A stretch of DNA of 55,336 bases, taken from Actinomycetota bacterium. Its GTDB lineage: Bacteria > Actinomycetota > Actinomycetes > Actinomycetales > Microbacteriaceae. The notes beneath the pieces are model-generated. The model saw only the letters and a list, made by a program, of their open reading frames with translations. It was not told the origin of the DNA and searched no databases. The stretch covers positions 1-55,336 of the forward strand of contig WLDG01000008.1 in assembly GCA_009704945.1 (NCBI GenBank). The letters run 5' to 3'. The position numbers were made by a program, and so were the translations under genes. Of the stretch, positions 25,928-34,917 are shown piece after piece; position 1 is the first letter of the stretch, and each line of letters opens with the position of its first letter.

Positions 25928-26455
25928 ATGAAGCATAAACTCTGGATCGCCGTTATGGCCCTCGCTCTAGCATTTTCCCAGCCAGCACTAGCCCATGATG
26001 CGTTGGTGAGCCAGTCACCTGCAGACGGTGAGGTGGTATCTGCTGGAGTAATCGAGATTCGTTTGGAGTTTAGCGGAGCACCGATTTTACTGGAAGATGG
26101 CTCAGGTAACGAGATAGTTGTGACTGATCCAACTGGTGAAGTTGCCTACTCGGGATGCTTGCCAATTGAAGGCAACTTTGGAGTACTTCCAATTGATCTG
26201 TATCAACCGGGGTCCCACACCGTCTCCTGGCGAGCAGTCTCATCGGATGGCCATCCAATTAGCGGTAACTTTAGTTTCGAAGTTGAAAATTCAACTGGCT
26301 ATGTCGCAGATCCTGCCTTTAGCTTCCCGGAATGTGGACAGAACCTAATTTCACCGGCCGAAGAGCCAGCAGACTTCTATTGGCTACTGTGGTTATCGCT
26401 TGGAGTTTTGGCTGCCGGGATTTTCTTTTTTCTGAGGCCCAAGAAGAGAATTTAG
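25928..26455 (+). CDS. CopC-domain secreted copper-binding protein
   Basis: 175 residues: signal peptide 1-22 ending ALA, mature start HDALVSQSPADGEVV, and a C-terminal membrane helix (about 153-169) with a short basic tail RPKKR. The first mature residue is His, a known copper ligand of CopC-fold proteins, and HPISGNFSFEV is the typical final strand. The likely role is copper binding or delivery at the outer face of the membrane. No CopD/YcnJ membrane partner is adjacent. Its last 63 bases overlap the next gene on the other strand. Confidence 0.88.
   Translation: MKHKLWIAVMALALAFSQPALAHDALVSQSPADGEVVSAGVIEIRLEFSGAPILLEDGSGNEIVVTDPTGEVAYSGCLPIEGNFGVLPIDLYQPGSHTVSWRAVSSDGHPISGNFSFEVENSTGYVADPAFSFPECGQNLISPAEEPADFYWLLWLSLGVLAAGIFFFLRPKKRI
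25932..25937 (-). promoter_or_regulatory. -10 box TATGCT for leaderless dacB
   Basis: TATGCT on the complement strand, six bases, then GTG 25925. It lies inside the first codons of the copC-like gene on the other strand. The hexamer and spacing equal those at glpD. Confidence 0.6.
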
Positions 26456-26773
26456 ATAAGCCAAAGCAGTTAGAACCACTCCGCCTAGGACTGTTTCTAT
26501 TCCCATTTCGAATCTTCCGCCAGCTGGTGCGGCGAAAATCGAATAAAGCACATCCAGTGCGGTTGAATTCATTAGGCCTGCAACAATTGAAATAAGCGCA
26601 ACTCTCGCAATCCACCATTTGGTTCCAGTGAGCTTGCTAGATGACCAGGTAATCAAAAAGTTCAGCGCAAGTCCTATCACCAATCCGCCGACAACTAGCT
26701 CAGTGGATGGGTGATACAAAGAGCTGACAACGCCGATAACGACTGCGCTTACAATCCAAAACACAAAACTCAT
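26393..26773 (-). CDS. Small membrane protein of unknown function
   Basis: 126 residues with four predicted hydrophobic helices (about 3-18, 24-43, 55-75, 88-108) and a charged C-terminal tail. I do not recognise the family. A ribosome site GAGGAAAAG precedes ATG 26773. The tail-coding end overlaps copC by 63 bases on the opposite strand; both reading frames look real, since CopC needs its membrane anchor there. It may be cotranscribed with the trk genes upstream. Confidence 0.7.
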   Translation of the reverse strand: MSFVFWIVSAVVIGVVSSLYHPSTELVVGGLVIGLALNFLITWSSSKLTGTKWWIARVALISIVAGLMNSTALDVLYSIFAAPAGGRFEMGIETVLGGVVLTALAYLNSLLGPQKKENPGSQNSKR

Positions 26774-26798
26774 CTTTTCCTCTTCGACTACGCGCTGT

Positions 26799-27479
26799 TT
26801 AGGCTATCTTGCAGAATTCATTCAGTGGCTCGACTTGACCAGCAACCACCATCTGGTTCCCTTGATTCAGAACTGTCTCTGGGAACGCCGGCACGTACTT
26901 ACCATCACCAGTGGTAACAGCCACAACGGTAACTCCGTAGGTTGAACGAATCTTTAGCTCGGCTAGAGTTTGACCATCAAAGCTTGAGGGTACTTCCGTC
27001 TTAACCATCACAAAGTCGCTATCAATCGAAACATAATCCAATGTCTCACCAGAAACCATGTGCGCTACTCGCTTGCCCATCTCAGCTTCAGGGAAGATCA
27101 CATGGTGGCAGCCAAGTTGCTTCAAGATCACTCCATGGGAAGCAGAATTGGCCTTAGCCCAGACATTTGGAACTCCAAGTTGGAGAAGCAGTGAGGTGGT
27201 GAGAATGCTGGCCTCGATGTCGGCACCAATGGCCACTACGGCTGAGTCGAATTCGGCTACACCTAACTCGCGTAGGGTTCCCTCTTCAGTGGTGTCAGCT
27301 TTCACTGTGTGAGTTAGTTCTAAAGACATCTGTTGAACAATTCGCTCATCAGTATCGATACCAAGAACCTCATGTCCTGTTCTCATTAGCTCCCTAGCCA
27401 ATGCCGAACCGAATCTTCCTAAACCGATCACCATAACGTTGCTGTGAAGGATTCTCTTTCTTGCTTTTTCCTTAGCCAA
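26799..27479 (-). CDS. ktrA: Potassium uptake regulatory protein, TrkA/KtrA type
   Basis: 226 residues: an RCK N-terminal nucleotide-binding domain (GLGRFGSALARELM near 19-32) and an RCK C-terminal domain from about 145. It forms a cytoplasmic ring that gates the potassium channel subunit TrkH/KtrB in response to ATP/ADP or NAD. It overlaps the end of the trkH/ktrB gene by 8 bases, so the two are coupled. Confidence 0.93.
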   Translation of the reverse strand: MAKEKARKRILHSNVMVIGLGRFGSALARELMRTGHEVLGIDTDERIVQQMSLELTHTVKADTTEEGTLRELGVAEFDSAVVAIGADIEASILTTSLLLQLGVPNVWAKANSASHGVILKQLGCHHVIFPEAEMGKRVAHMVSGETLDYVSIDSDFVMVKTEVPSSFDGQTLAELKIRSTYGVTVVAVTTGDGKYVPAFPETVLNQGNQMVVAGQVEPLNEFCKIA

Positions 27480-28839
27480 TTAGGGGCCTTTCCTTTGGTA
27501 ATTCATAGTGCCTCTTAGAAATGCGCAGGGCGAGTGCCGATGCCACCACGACTGGACCTAGACGACCGATAAACATAAGTACAGATAACCAGACCTTGGC
27601 GAAGTCTGGTAGCTCTGCGGTAATTCCGGTTGATAATCCAACGGTTGCCGAAGCAGAAATGACCTCAAATAAAAGGCTGTCCAGGCTGAACTTGGTGGTA
27701 GCGGTCAAGAACAAAGTACTAACGATGATTACGGTGGCATATAAAGCGACCAGCGTTAGTGCTTGACGCTGAATTGAGCGAGGTAGCCTTCGATTACCTA
27801 CATTAACTGCAGTCTCTCCGCGAACCTCGGTGTAGATGATGAAAATCAAAATAGCGACAGTTGTCACCTTGATACCACCAGCCGTCGAGGCAGATCCACC
27901 ACCAATAAACATCAGTAGGTCCATCCCTAGCCAAGTTGCATGATCTAGTTGAGATGTATCAACGCTGTTCAGTCCACCAGACCTAGTCATGGTCGACATA
28001 AACATTGCGTTCAAAATCTGCTCAAAAAGATTCATGTTGCCCAAGGTCTTAGGGTTATCGGCTTCCAAGGCAAAAATAAACAAGCTGCCTAATAAGAAAA
28101 GAATTCCACTAGTGCCAAGTGTGAGGCGGGTGTGCAGGGAGAATCTCCGAGGCTTGCCGTTCAGCTGCGGGCTCAGTTTCCAAAGACGCTCGTGAATCTC
28201 GATAAGCACTGGAAAGCCAAGCCCTCCAACAATCACAGCAATCATGACAGGAGCGATAATGAACATGTCGGAAGCAAACATAGTCATGCTTCCAACAAAC
28301 AAGGAGAATCCTGCGTTGTTGAAGGCAGACACTGCATGGAACAGGCCATTCCAAATCGCTTCTGGGATAGAGAAGTTGTAAGTCAGGTGCAATCGGGTAC
28401 CAAGGTAAATTGCCAGAGCTGCTTCAAAGCCAAAGTAAACCAACATTATGGTTCGAAGCAGTGATGGCATGCTATCGATGCCAATAATCTTTGCCTCAGT
28501 AATTGTGTTGAGGCGATCGCGCAGAGAAATTCTGCCGGCGATTAGCAATCCAACCAAAGTCGCAAAAGCAACGATTCCAAGTCCACCGACCTGAATTAGC
28601 AGCAAGATAACAAAGTGTCCGAAACCAGACCAATAAGTACCCGTCTCAACAACTGTTAGTCCAGTTAAACAAACGGCTGACACGGCGGTGAATAAGGCTG
28701 TAACTAAGTCAGTTGATTGGCCAGATGCCGTGGACATTGGTAGCAGAAGTAAAAGGGTGCCAAGCAAAACCGCTAATCCGAAGGCAATTACTACGATTTG
28801 CGCCGGATGCAGCGTGCGCTTGCGACTGTCTTGAGTCAC
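27472..28839 (-). CDS. ktrB: Potassium uptake membrane protein, TrkH/KtrB type
   Basis: 455 residues with many hydrophobic segments in four M1-P-M2 repeats. Selectivity loops with the expected glycines appear at VCLTGLTVV, SAFNNAGFSLF, RSGGLNS and ATVGLSTG. It takes up potassium, often with sodium coupling. The GTG start at 28839 has no ribosome site but TAGGCT is six bases upstream, so the ktrB-ktrA mRNA is probably leaderless. Confidence 0.93.
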   Translation of the reverse strand: MTQDSRKRTLHPAQIVVIAFGLAVLLGTLLLLLPMSTASGQSTDLVTALFTAVSAVCLTGLTVVETGTYWSGFGHFVILLLIQVGGLGIVAFATLVGLLIAGRISLRDRLNTITEAKIIGIDSMPSLLRTIMLVYFGFEAALAIYLGTRLHLTYNFSIPEAIWNGLFHAVSAFNNAGFSLFVGSMTMFASDMFIIAPVMIAVIVGGLGFPVLIEIHERLWKLSPQLNGKPRRFSLHTRLTLGTSGILFLLGSLFIFALEADNPKTLGNMNLFEQILNAMFMSTMTRSGGLNSVDTSQLDHATWLGMDLLMFIGGGSASTAGGIKVTTVAILIFIIYTEVRGETAVNVGNRRLPRSIQRQALTLVALYATVIIVSTLFLTATTKFSLDSLLFEVISASATVGLSTGITAELPDFAKVWLSVLMFIGRLGPVVVASALALRISKRHYELPKERPLIG

Positions 28840-28845
28840 TGTTTT

Positions 28846-28851
28846 AGCCTA
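28846..28851 (-). promoter_or_regulatory. -10 box TAGGCT for leaderless ktrB
   Basis: TAGGCT on the complement strand, then six bases (AAAACA), then GTG 28839. Confidence 0.6.
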
Positions 28852-28913
28852 TGCCTCCGAAGCCCGAAATCAGGCAACCTGACCACGATACACCTGCATT
28901 ACGCTGGTGAGCA

Positions 28914-29276
28914 ATGGAAACTCGGCTGTTTATCTTCGACGGCGACTGCGCATTCTGCAGTTCTGCCGCCAGAGTGATGCGGAAAATGACCAAGGAACAG
29001 ACCCCGATTAGGCCCTACCAGAAGTTGGAGTTGGCTTCTCTGGGCCTTAGCGAAGAGCTGACTTCACGTGCTGTCTACTACGTACGAGATGGCAAATACT
29101 TAGTAGCAGCTGATGCAATTGCTCAACTTCTAATTGATTCAAAGACGGCTTACTCCGTACTTGGCGGAATCCTGAGGCTTCCGCTTATCAAATCTCTGGC
29201 AAAAACGGTTTACTACTGGATTGCCAAGAATCGCCACCGACTACCAGGTGGTAAGCCTGAGTGCAAACTCGACTAA
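28914..29276 (+). CDS. DCC-family (DUF393) thiol-disulfide oxidoreductase-like protein
   Basis: 120 residues. The family name motif DGDCAFCS is at 9-16, giving a CxxC pair next to the strand LFIFDGDC. DUF393 proteins are predicted thioredoxin-fold proteins of uncertain function. A TACGCT element lies eight bases before ATG, so the leader is zero to a few bases. The last 4 bases overlap the following gene on the other strand. Confidence 0.88.
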   Translation: METRLFIFDGDCAFCSSAARVMRKMTKEQTPIRPYQKLELASLGLSEELTSRAVYYVRDGKYLVAADAIAQLLIDSKTAYSVLGGILRLPLIKSLAKTVYYWIAKNRHRLPGGKPECKLD

Positions 29277-29689
29277 GCGATAGCTTTCTTTACCAACTTT
29301 GTAATCTTTTTAGCAACTTCGTCATTGAGCTCTATCAATGCAAATGACGTAGCCCAAAATGGACCATCGTCTAATTTGGCAGACTCTTGAAACCCAAAAG
29401 TTGAGTACCTGCTATCAAATTTGCTACCTGCCTGGAAGAAACAAATGATCTTGTCTTTTACGTAGTATGCGGGCATTCCGTACCAGGTCCTAGTGGTTAT
29501 CTCTGGAGAAATACCTAAAACTAATTTGTGAATTCCTTTTGCAAGTTTCTGATCAGCTTTACTCATTTCTGCAATTTTCTGCTGAACCTGCTCTTCACCA
29601 GAGAGTTTCTTAAAATCTCTAGCCTCGCGCGCGCGTTGCTTCATTGCTTCGCGTTCGACTTCGGAAAATGCAGATTTCGAACCAGCCAT
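29273..29689 (-). CDS. DUF1801/YdhG-like protein
   Basis: 138 residues. The C-terminal 90 residues (TRTWYGMPAYYVKDKIICFF and onward) match the DUF1801/YdhG fold, related to frataxin-like and SCP2-type small proteins, often annotated as iron chaperone; that function is weakly supported. The N-terminal 45 residues are highly charged and probably helical. Ribosome site AGGAGAG precedes ATG 29689. A second DUF1801 protein is encoded at 53983. Confidence 0.75.
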   Translation of the reverse strand: MAGSKSAFSEVEREAMKQRAREARDFKKLSGEEQVQQKIAEMSKADQKLAKGIHKLVLGISPEITTRTWYGMPAYYVKDKIICFFQAGSKFDSRYSTFGFQESAKLDDGPFWATSFALIELNDEVAKKITKLVKKAIA

Positions 29690-29748
29690 GTTCTCTCCTA
29701 AGGAACTCGTTTCTCTGGAAAAAGACTAGCAAGCCATTGAAAACTGGA

Positions 29749-30843
29749 CTAAGGAGCGACCACAATCATAAGGAATGCTGCAAAGATACCTAGGTGAACA
29801 GTCGCCTGCATCAACGTAGCGCGACCCGGAATTACCGTTAGAGCAGAAACAATCAGCGTGAGTAGCAGAAGGTTTGTTTCCGTTGCGTTCAGTCCAAGGT
29901 TAACCTCATACGCAAAGAGCGTCGAGATGATTGCGATTACCGGGATAGTCAAACCGATACTAGCCAGAGCTGAACCATAGGCAAGATTTAGGCTTGTTTG
30001 GGTTCTGCCATAGCGTGCGGCTCTTAGTGCTGATATCCACTCCGGCAGCAAAACAATCACGGCGATGCTTACCGCTACTACTTTTTGGGGAAGTCCAAAG
30101 TCTGTCACCGCAGTTTGGATAAGCGGGCTAGTGACTTTAGCCAAGCCAACGACTGAAACCAAAGCCACCATCAGCATTACCAAACTGATCAGGGCAACGG
30201 ATTTAGTTGGTGCCTTGACGTGCTGAGTTTCCCGGACTGTTCCATCCGGCAGAGGTGGTGGAAGGAAAAAGTCTCTATGGCGAATAGTTTGGACACCAAC
30301 AAAAACTAGGTAAAGCACCAAGGCTGAAACAGCCGCGAAGCCAAGTTGGAAGGCAGTGAAAGTCGGTCCCGGTGAAGAAGTAGTGGTCGCCGGAAGCACC
30401 AAGCTCACGATGCTGAGAGCAGCCAAAACAGCTAGTGCTCCACTGACTCCCTCGGACCTAAATGTTGCTTCTCTGTTTCGCAACGTCTTTATGAGTAGTG
30501 AGGACCCAACAATGGCGTTAGTTGTGATCATCACTGCAGAAAAAACTGTGTCACGCGCCAAATCTCTAGAGCCTTCTGGGTTTTCAAGAATCAAGACGAC
30601 AATCATTCCAACTTCAATAATCGTGACCGCCACCGCAAGAATCAAAGTTCCAAATGGTTCGCCAACCCTAAGAGCCACGGTCTCAGCATGGTGAACAGCG
30701 ACATATACGGTCGCCACGAGCAAAAGTCCCAGCAAGATCTGGATGCCGGCTCCAATGGCCGCATCCCAGGATATGAAAAGTGCTACTAGGGCAATCGGAG
30801 GGATCGCGTAGTAAAGCTTTGAGCTCGATAGTCTTGCGGCCAA
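29749..30843 (-). CDS. Calcium/cation:proton antiporter (ChaA-like, CaCA superfamily)
   Basis: 364 residues with about eleven hydrophobic helices in two inverted halves. The alpha-repeat signatures are visible as VAVTIIEVGMIV (acidic residue in helix 3) and VLLPEWISALRAARYG in the second half. This is the ChaA-type layout that exports calcium, sodium or potassium in exchange for protons. Start TTG 30843 is supported by a GGGGGG stretch four bases upstream. Confidence 0.85.
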   Translation of the reverse strand: MAARLSSSKLYYAIPPIALVALFISWDAAIGAGIQILLGLLLVATVYVAVHHAETVALRVGEPFGTLILAVAVTIIEVGMIVVLILENPEGSRDLARDTVFSAVMITTNAIVGSSLLIKTLRNREATFRSEGVSGALAVLAALSIVSLVLPATTTSSPGPTFTAFQLGFAAVSALVLYLVFVGVQTIRHRDFFLPPPLPDGTVRETQHVKAPTKSVALISLVMLMVALVSVVGLAKVTSPLIQTAVTDFGLPQKVVAVSIAVIVLLPEWISALRAARYGRTQTSLNLAYGSALASIGLTIPVIAIISTLFAYEVNLGLNATETNLLLLTLIVSALTVIPGRATLMQATVHLGIFAAFLMIVVAP

Positions 30844-30914
30844 TTGTCCCCCCTAAATAGATTTGTTCGTTCAGGTCCTCAACATTTGTAACTTAGTCCC
30901 TATTCCTACCAAAG

Positions 30915-30987
30915 AGCCACCTGACGGAATCGAACCGTCGACCTGCTCTTTACGAGGGAGCTGCTCTACCGACTGAGCTAAGGTGGC
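30915..30987 (-). tRNA. tRNA-Thr (anticodon CGT)
   Basis: 73-base cloverleaf on the minus strand: acceptor GCCACCT/AGGTGGC, D arm GCTC/GAGC, anticodon loop CTCGTAA (anticodon complement at 30952-30954), T arm GACGG/CCGTC with TTCGATT. The discriminator is T and CCA is not encoded. The last anticodon-stem pair (31-39) is a C/A mismatch; the rest of the arms pair. Confidence 0.95.
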
Positions 30988-31003
30988 GATACAACTGCAG
31001 AGT

Positions 31004-31921
31004 CTACTGGATGTCGCTTATCGCACCGAGTCTGCGGAGTCTTGCTAGAGCCGCATCTTCGATTGGTGAGTCAGGACCGATGGCGAATCTCAAAAATCCC
31101 AACAGATTTGTCACAACCGGTCTCAGAAGCCAGATGGGTAAATGCTTGATTCCAATCCTTCTTTGAATGTCTGAAGGTAGCGAAGCTAAGGCCGCCTGGA
31201 AAAGCAGTGCATAAACCGGCTTGGCTGTTTTTGGCAGAGGAGCATTTTTGATCCAGCGAATAACGGAAAGAGCCTTTTCATCACAGTTCAAATCCTTTTC
31301 AAAGTCACTCATCACCCGAAGCAAATCTGCTTCGCTTGCTGGAACGCTAGTTAGGCCTAATGGCTCGACTGATTTTCCCCATAATTTGACGTAGGCGTCT
31401 GCTCCGCCAGGAATCTCTGCTCTTGAGTAGAGCTGGTGAGATCTCAGGAAAGAGTCCATGAATGCGATGTGAACCCAAAGCAATAGCTCGGGGTCACTCG
31501 CTTGATACTTCTGCTCTACCCCAGACTTGTCAACGTAGCTACCTTTTACGCGATCGTGCATTCGATTGACTCGGTTCGCTTCTTGAGCAACCGCTTCTAG
31601 CGAACCAAAGGTGGTCACTGTTAGCCAACGAATGGTTCCAGAAAGCCGACCCAATGGATCTTCTTCATACCTTGAGTGCTGAGAGACGCCGTTTAGTGCA
31701 CCTGGATGCATTGCCTGCAAAAGCAAAGCCCTTATACCGCCCACAAGCGTTGCAAAATCGCGGTGGACAATCCACGGCGCATCACTTGGTAGAAAAAGTC
31801 CTGGATCGTTACCAGCCGCTACTTGAGCTAACCACGGAGGCTGGCCATCTGGGGCACCTGAAAGTAGGCGACGAAATTTACGGGAGAAGTACTCCTGCAC
31901 CGCATTGTTTGCCATTGTCAC
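31004..31921 (-). CDS. MpaB/rubber-oxygenase-like (DUF2236) protein
   Basis: 305 residues. The N-terminal stretch DAPWIVHRDFATLVGGIR followed by LLQAMHPGALNGVSQHS is characteristic of the DUF2236 family that includes latex-clearing oxygenases and MpaB. Members bind heme b and cleave carbon-carbon double bonds in some cases; here the substrate is unknown. GTG 31921 or ATG 31915 could be the start. An AT-rich gap of 32 bases separates it from the divergent small membrane protein gene. Confidence 0.85.
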   Translation of the reverse strand: MTMANNAVQEYFSRKFRRLLSGAPDGQPPWLAQVAAGNDPGLFLPSDAPWIVHRDFATLVGGIRALLLQAMHPGALNGVSQHSRYEEDPLGRLSGTIRWLTVTTFGSLEAVAQEANRVNRMHDRVKGSYVDKSGVEQKYQASDPELLLWVHIAFMDSFLRSHQLYSRAEIPGGADAYVKLWGKSVEPLGLTSVPASEADLLRVMSDFEKDLNCDEKALSVIRWIKNAPLPKTAKPVYALLFQAALASLPSDIQRRIGIKHLPIWLLRPVVTNLLGFLRFAIGPDSPIEDAALARLRRLGAISDIQ

Positions 31922-31953
31922 CTAACCTTACTTATAACCAATTAGGAGCAACC

Positions 31954-32322
31954 ATGACCGAGGCCGAACTAATCCATGAGTTTCAAAGAAATCGACTGCA
32001 CATCATTCTTGCCCAATTAGCCCCAACCGGTCTTTTAGCCTTTGCCGCAATCGCCACTCCGACCATCGCACAAAGTGAGCCCTTCATAATCCACGCTTTT
32101 GCACTCATCCTGTTGGCTTCCGGAATTTTGGGGGCATTAGCTGAATACTCTGCTGCTGCTCAGGCTCAAGCAGTAATTGATGACCTGAAATCACTACCCG
32201 GCTCATCCGCTCTTCGTAGCAAAGTAATCAGCTTTAGACCTTGGTTAGAAGTCGTGAAGTACGTGACGCCAGCCATCTTTATCGGAATCTTTATAGCGAT
32301 TCTGGCAGCTCTTTACCTCTGA
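31954..32322 (+). CDS. Small membrane protein of unknown function
   Basis: 122 residues from ATG 31954, with AGGAG at 31944-31948 as a good ribosome site. The frame extends upstream to 31654 but that part is the shadow of the oxygenase gene. Three hydrophobic helices (about 14-37, 45-65, 100-122) flank a short soluble loop. I do not recognise the family. The last 10 bases overlap the peptidase gene on the other strand. Confidence 0.75.
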   Translation: MTEAELIHEFQRNRLHIILAQLAPTGLLAFAAIATPTIAQSEPFIIHAFALILLASGILGALAEYSAAAQAQAVIDDLKSLPGSSALRSKVISFRPWLEVVKYVTPAIFIGIFIAILAALYL

Positions 32323-33779
32323 AGACAGTTCAGGTTTCCACTACCCAAGTCGGTGCCCTCAAGGTAGGCATCAACCAAGGAATTAACACAGCCATTTGAA
32401 CCATAGGCTGTGTGACCTTCACCTCGCAGAGTCAGTAGCTTGGCGTCTAGCAATTCAGCGAGCGCTACTGCCTGTTCATAAGGAGTGGCTGGGTCACCCG
32501 TGGTTCCGATAACCATTGGCTGGTTAGCTAATTCAACCTCGTAGTTCAGCTCGATCATTCCAATTCCTAGTGGCCAACCAGTGCATGAGACATCTGGGTA
32601 GCTGAAGTAGCGACCAAAAACAATGCTGGCTTCAAGGATGTCTGCACCGACGTCTACACGATGAGGTTGAGCCGCCCGATCAGCACAAGCAATTGCGTAG
32701 TTGGCTTCATTGATGTTGGTCAGATAACCGCCATCAGGATTTCTGTCGTTATAAAAATCAGCCAGTAGCAAGAAGATTGAGCCGTCGCCATTGAAAGCCG
32801 CTTCGAAAGCTTGGGACAGGTACTGCCAAGACTGATCCGAATACAGAGTGATAATCAAGCCAGCAATTGCTGGTTGAATGCCCAGTGTTCTCTCTGATTC
32901 AGTAGGCAGTGGCACGGTTTCGCGAGCTTTCAAAAAACTAGCAATAACGTTCATCGCGGAATCAACATCACCTGAGAACGGGCAGGTAGGTTGCGTTAGA
33001 CAGGCGGCAAGGTAAGCACGCAGCGCTTTATCAAAACCTTTGACCTGTGCCAATAATTGTGTTCCGGAATCTGCAAACGGGTCAGATGCTCCATCCAAAA
33101 TAAACTTGCCAACTCGGTCCGGGAACAAAGCTGCGTAGGTTGCTCCCAGCTCAGTGCCATAGCTAAAGCCCAGGTAATTCAATAAATCTTGATTGAATAA
33201 CTGTCGAATAAGGTCCATGTCTCGAGCTGTTTGCTGCGTATTGAAGTAAGCAGGTGATGGTCCAGTCTCCTGGCAGCTCTCCGCAAAAGCCTGCATCAAG
33301 TCTTTTGAGTATTGAATATCTTCTTCAGATCCATACTCAAGGTCAGACTGACCATAAAGAAGGTCATCTTTTAGTGCCTCGTCGGTGCAGGTGACTGCAG
33401 TCGATTCACCAACACCTCGCGGATCAAAAGCAACCACCTGGAAGTTTTCCCTCAGGTAGTTTGATCCAACTGTCTCATAGCCATCTCGCAACCACTTGGT
33501 AGTCGTGGAACCAGGCCCTCCTGGATTCACTAGCATCACCGGTAATCCTTCAGTGCCGCTTTTGCGCATCAGTTGAATTTGAACAAACTCACCGGTCTCT
33601 GCCAGCCAATCAAGCGGAGCAAAAATCTTGGCGCATTCAAAAGTTTCGTTGCACTCACTCCAGTCAAGGGTTTGCTCCTCTATGGCTGTGGTTGGTGTCG
33701 GCGCGGGTGCTGCGCCATCCAAGCTGGCACAGCCAGTTAGTGCCAATACAGAAGCAAGTAGCAGAGCTCTAAGCCGCAA
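32313..33779 (-). CDS. Secreted alpha/beta-hydrolase lipoprotein (tripeptidyl aminopeptidase family)
   Basis: 488 residues. Lipobox LALTGCAS near residues 12-19 makes it a lipoprotein. An alpha/beta-hydrolase core follows: oxyanion-hole region LVNPGGPGS, nucleophile serine in LGFSYGTELG, and the last-histidine region GEGHTAYG, with the TAP-like C-terminal domain. It probably cleaves N-terminal tripeptides or related substrates outside the cell. TTG 33779 is chosen as start because AGGGG is five bases upstream; it overlaps the end of holB by 11 bases. Confidence 0.87.
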   Translation of the reverse strand: MRLRALLLASVLALTGCASLDGAAPAPTPTTAIEEQTLDWSECNETFECAKIFAPLDWLAETGEFVQIQLMRKSGTEGLPVMLVNPGGPGSTTTKWLRDGYETVGSNYLRENFQVVAFDPRGVGESTAVTCTDEALKDDLLYGQSDLEYGSEEDIQYSKDLMQAFAESCQETGPSPAYFNTQQTARDMDLIRQLFNQDLLNYLGFSYGTELGATYAALFPDRVGKFILDGASDPFADSGTQLLAQVKGFDKALRAYLAACLTQPTCPFSGDVDSAMNVIASFLKARETVPLPTESERTLGIQPAIAGLIITLYSDQSWQYLSQAFEAAFNGDGSIFLLLADFYNDRNPDGGYLTNINEANYAIACADRAAQPHRVDVGADILEASIVFGRYFSYPDVSCTGWPLGIGMIELNYEVELANQPMVIGTTGDPATPYEQAVALAELLDAKLLTLRGEGHTAYGSNGCVNSLVDAYLEGTDLGSGNLNCLQR

Positions 33780-34917
33780 CGAATCCCCTAACAATCAGTT
33801 TGGTGCAGAGTGACTCAAGCACTAAAAGATCACGAACATTAGATTCCAGCCTACTTCTTGAAAGGGATATGGCTTCTAACACAGCGATTGAATTCTCTGC
33901 ACTTGTCTGAGCTGCTCTGTTCTGGATTTCCTGAGTCAATTCCTGATTTATCAGAGGAGCGGCTGCTCCGAGTTGAAGGCTCAGAATGTCTCTAAACAAG
34001 CTCTCAGTGTCGGTAAGAATTCGATCAATTCCATCTCGCAGAGCGCGGGTGTTTCTACGCTTTTGGTTTTCTTCGAGTTGCCTGAACTCACTTCGCAAGT
34101 TAGATGGGATTTTCTCGTCCTCAATGCCATAGGCGGCAAGCAGCTTGGCCCTTTCCTGCTGACTTTTTTCTTCGCTGCTCGCTTCAGCATCTTTCTTGGC
34201 CAAGGCTAGAAGCCTTTCAGCGGTTGCCATTGCGGAGGATAGATCCTTGATTCCAACTAGCTCGCGCAAGGTTTCCATTCGACGAGAACGAGCCTCAGCA
34301 CTCAAAGCCAAGCGACGGGCCATTCCAACGTGCTGTTGAGCTTGGCGAGCACTCGCCAGCGCGAGCTCTTCCTTCACGCCATCTCTCTGAGCTAGTAGCT
34401 GAGCTACTTCTTCGACTGAAGGCAATCGCAAAACAACATTTCTAGTTCTAGAGCGAATAGTTGGCAGCATGTCTGCCGCTGATGGGGCGCAAAGAATCCA
34501 GACTGTTTTTTCCTGTGGTTCTTCTAAAGCTTTGAGTAGAACATTGGAGGTTCGCTCTGACATTCGATCAGCATCTTCGATAATGACTATTCGGTAACTG
34601 CCAAGGCTGGCTCCAAGTGCCGCGAACTGAACTAGTTGCCTTACTTCTTCGATAGAAATAATTACCTTGTCAGTTACTAGCATCCTGACATCTGGGTGCG
34701 CATCAGCTAGGACAAGCTTGCAACTTGGGCACTCCCCGCAACCGTTTGAAGAACACTGCAAAGCAGCAGCAAATGCCCTGGCAAGAGTTGAACGACCTGA
34801 ACCAGCGGGTCCGGTAAAGAGCCAGGAGTGTTGAAAACCAGAGTCTTTATCTTCAACAATTCTGCTTAGCTGCTCAATTGCTTCAGGCTGACCAAGCAGC
34901 TCTTGCCAGACTTTCAC
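33769..34917 (-). CDS. holB: DNA polymerase III subunit delta' (HolB)
   Basis: Clamp-loader subunit, 382 residues, in the AAA+ family. The P-loop reads GPAGSGRST at 36-44, with Arg in place of the usual Lys, consistent with the delta' subunit not hydrolysing ATP. A zinc-binding cluster C55/C60/C63/C66 (CSSNGCGECPSC) follows. It starts inside the end of tmk (ATGA overlap) and ends inside the peptidase gene, so it is in a tight leftward operon. Confidence 0.94.
   Translation of the reverse strand: MKVWQELLGQPEAIEQLSRIVEDKDSGFQHSWLFTGPAGSGRSTLARAFAAALQCSSNGCGECPSCKLVLADAHPDVRMLVTDKVIISIEEVRQLVQFAALGASLGSYRIVIIEDADRMSERTSNVLLKALEEPQEKTVWILCAPSAADMLPTIRSRTRNVVLRLPSVEEVAQLLAQRDGVKEELALASARQAQQHVGMARRLALSAEARSRRMETLRELVGIKDLSSAMATAERLLALAKKDAEASSEEKSQQERAKLLAAYGIEDEKIPSNLRSEFRQLEENQKRRNTRALRDGIDRILTDTESLFRDILSLQLGAAAPLINQELTQEIQNRAAQTSAENSIAVLEAISLSRSRLESNVRDLLVLESLCTKLIVRGFVAA

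Noticed and set aside
30915-30987. tRNA-Thr as a pseudogene because of the C/A mismatch at 31-39.
   Set aside because: All other arms and conserved bases are intact; a single mismatch at that place is tolerated.
31654-31953. N-terminal extension of the small membrane protein at 31954.
   Set aside because: Shadow of the oxygenase gene; ATG 31954 has AGGAG at proper spacing.
33769-34917. HolB as a defective ATPase because its P-loop has Arg for Lys.
   Set aside because: Delta' subunits normally do not hydrolyse ATP; this is expected.
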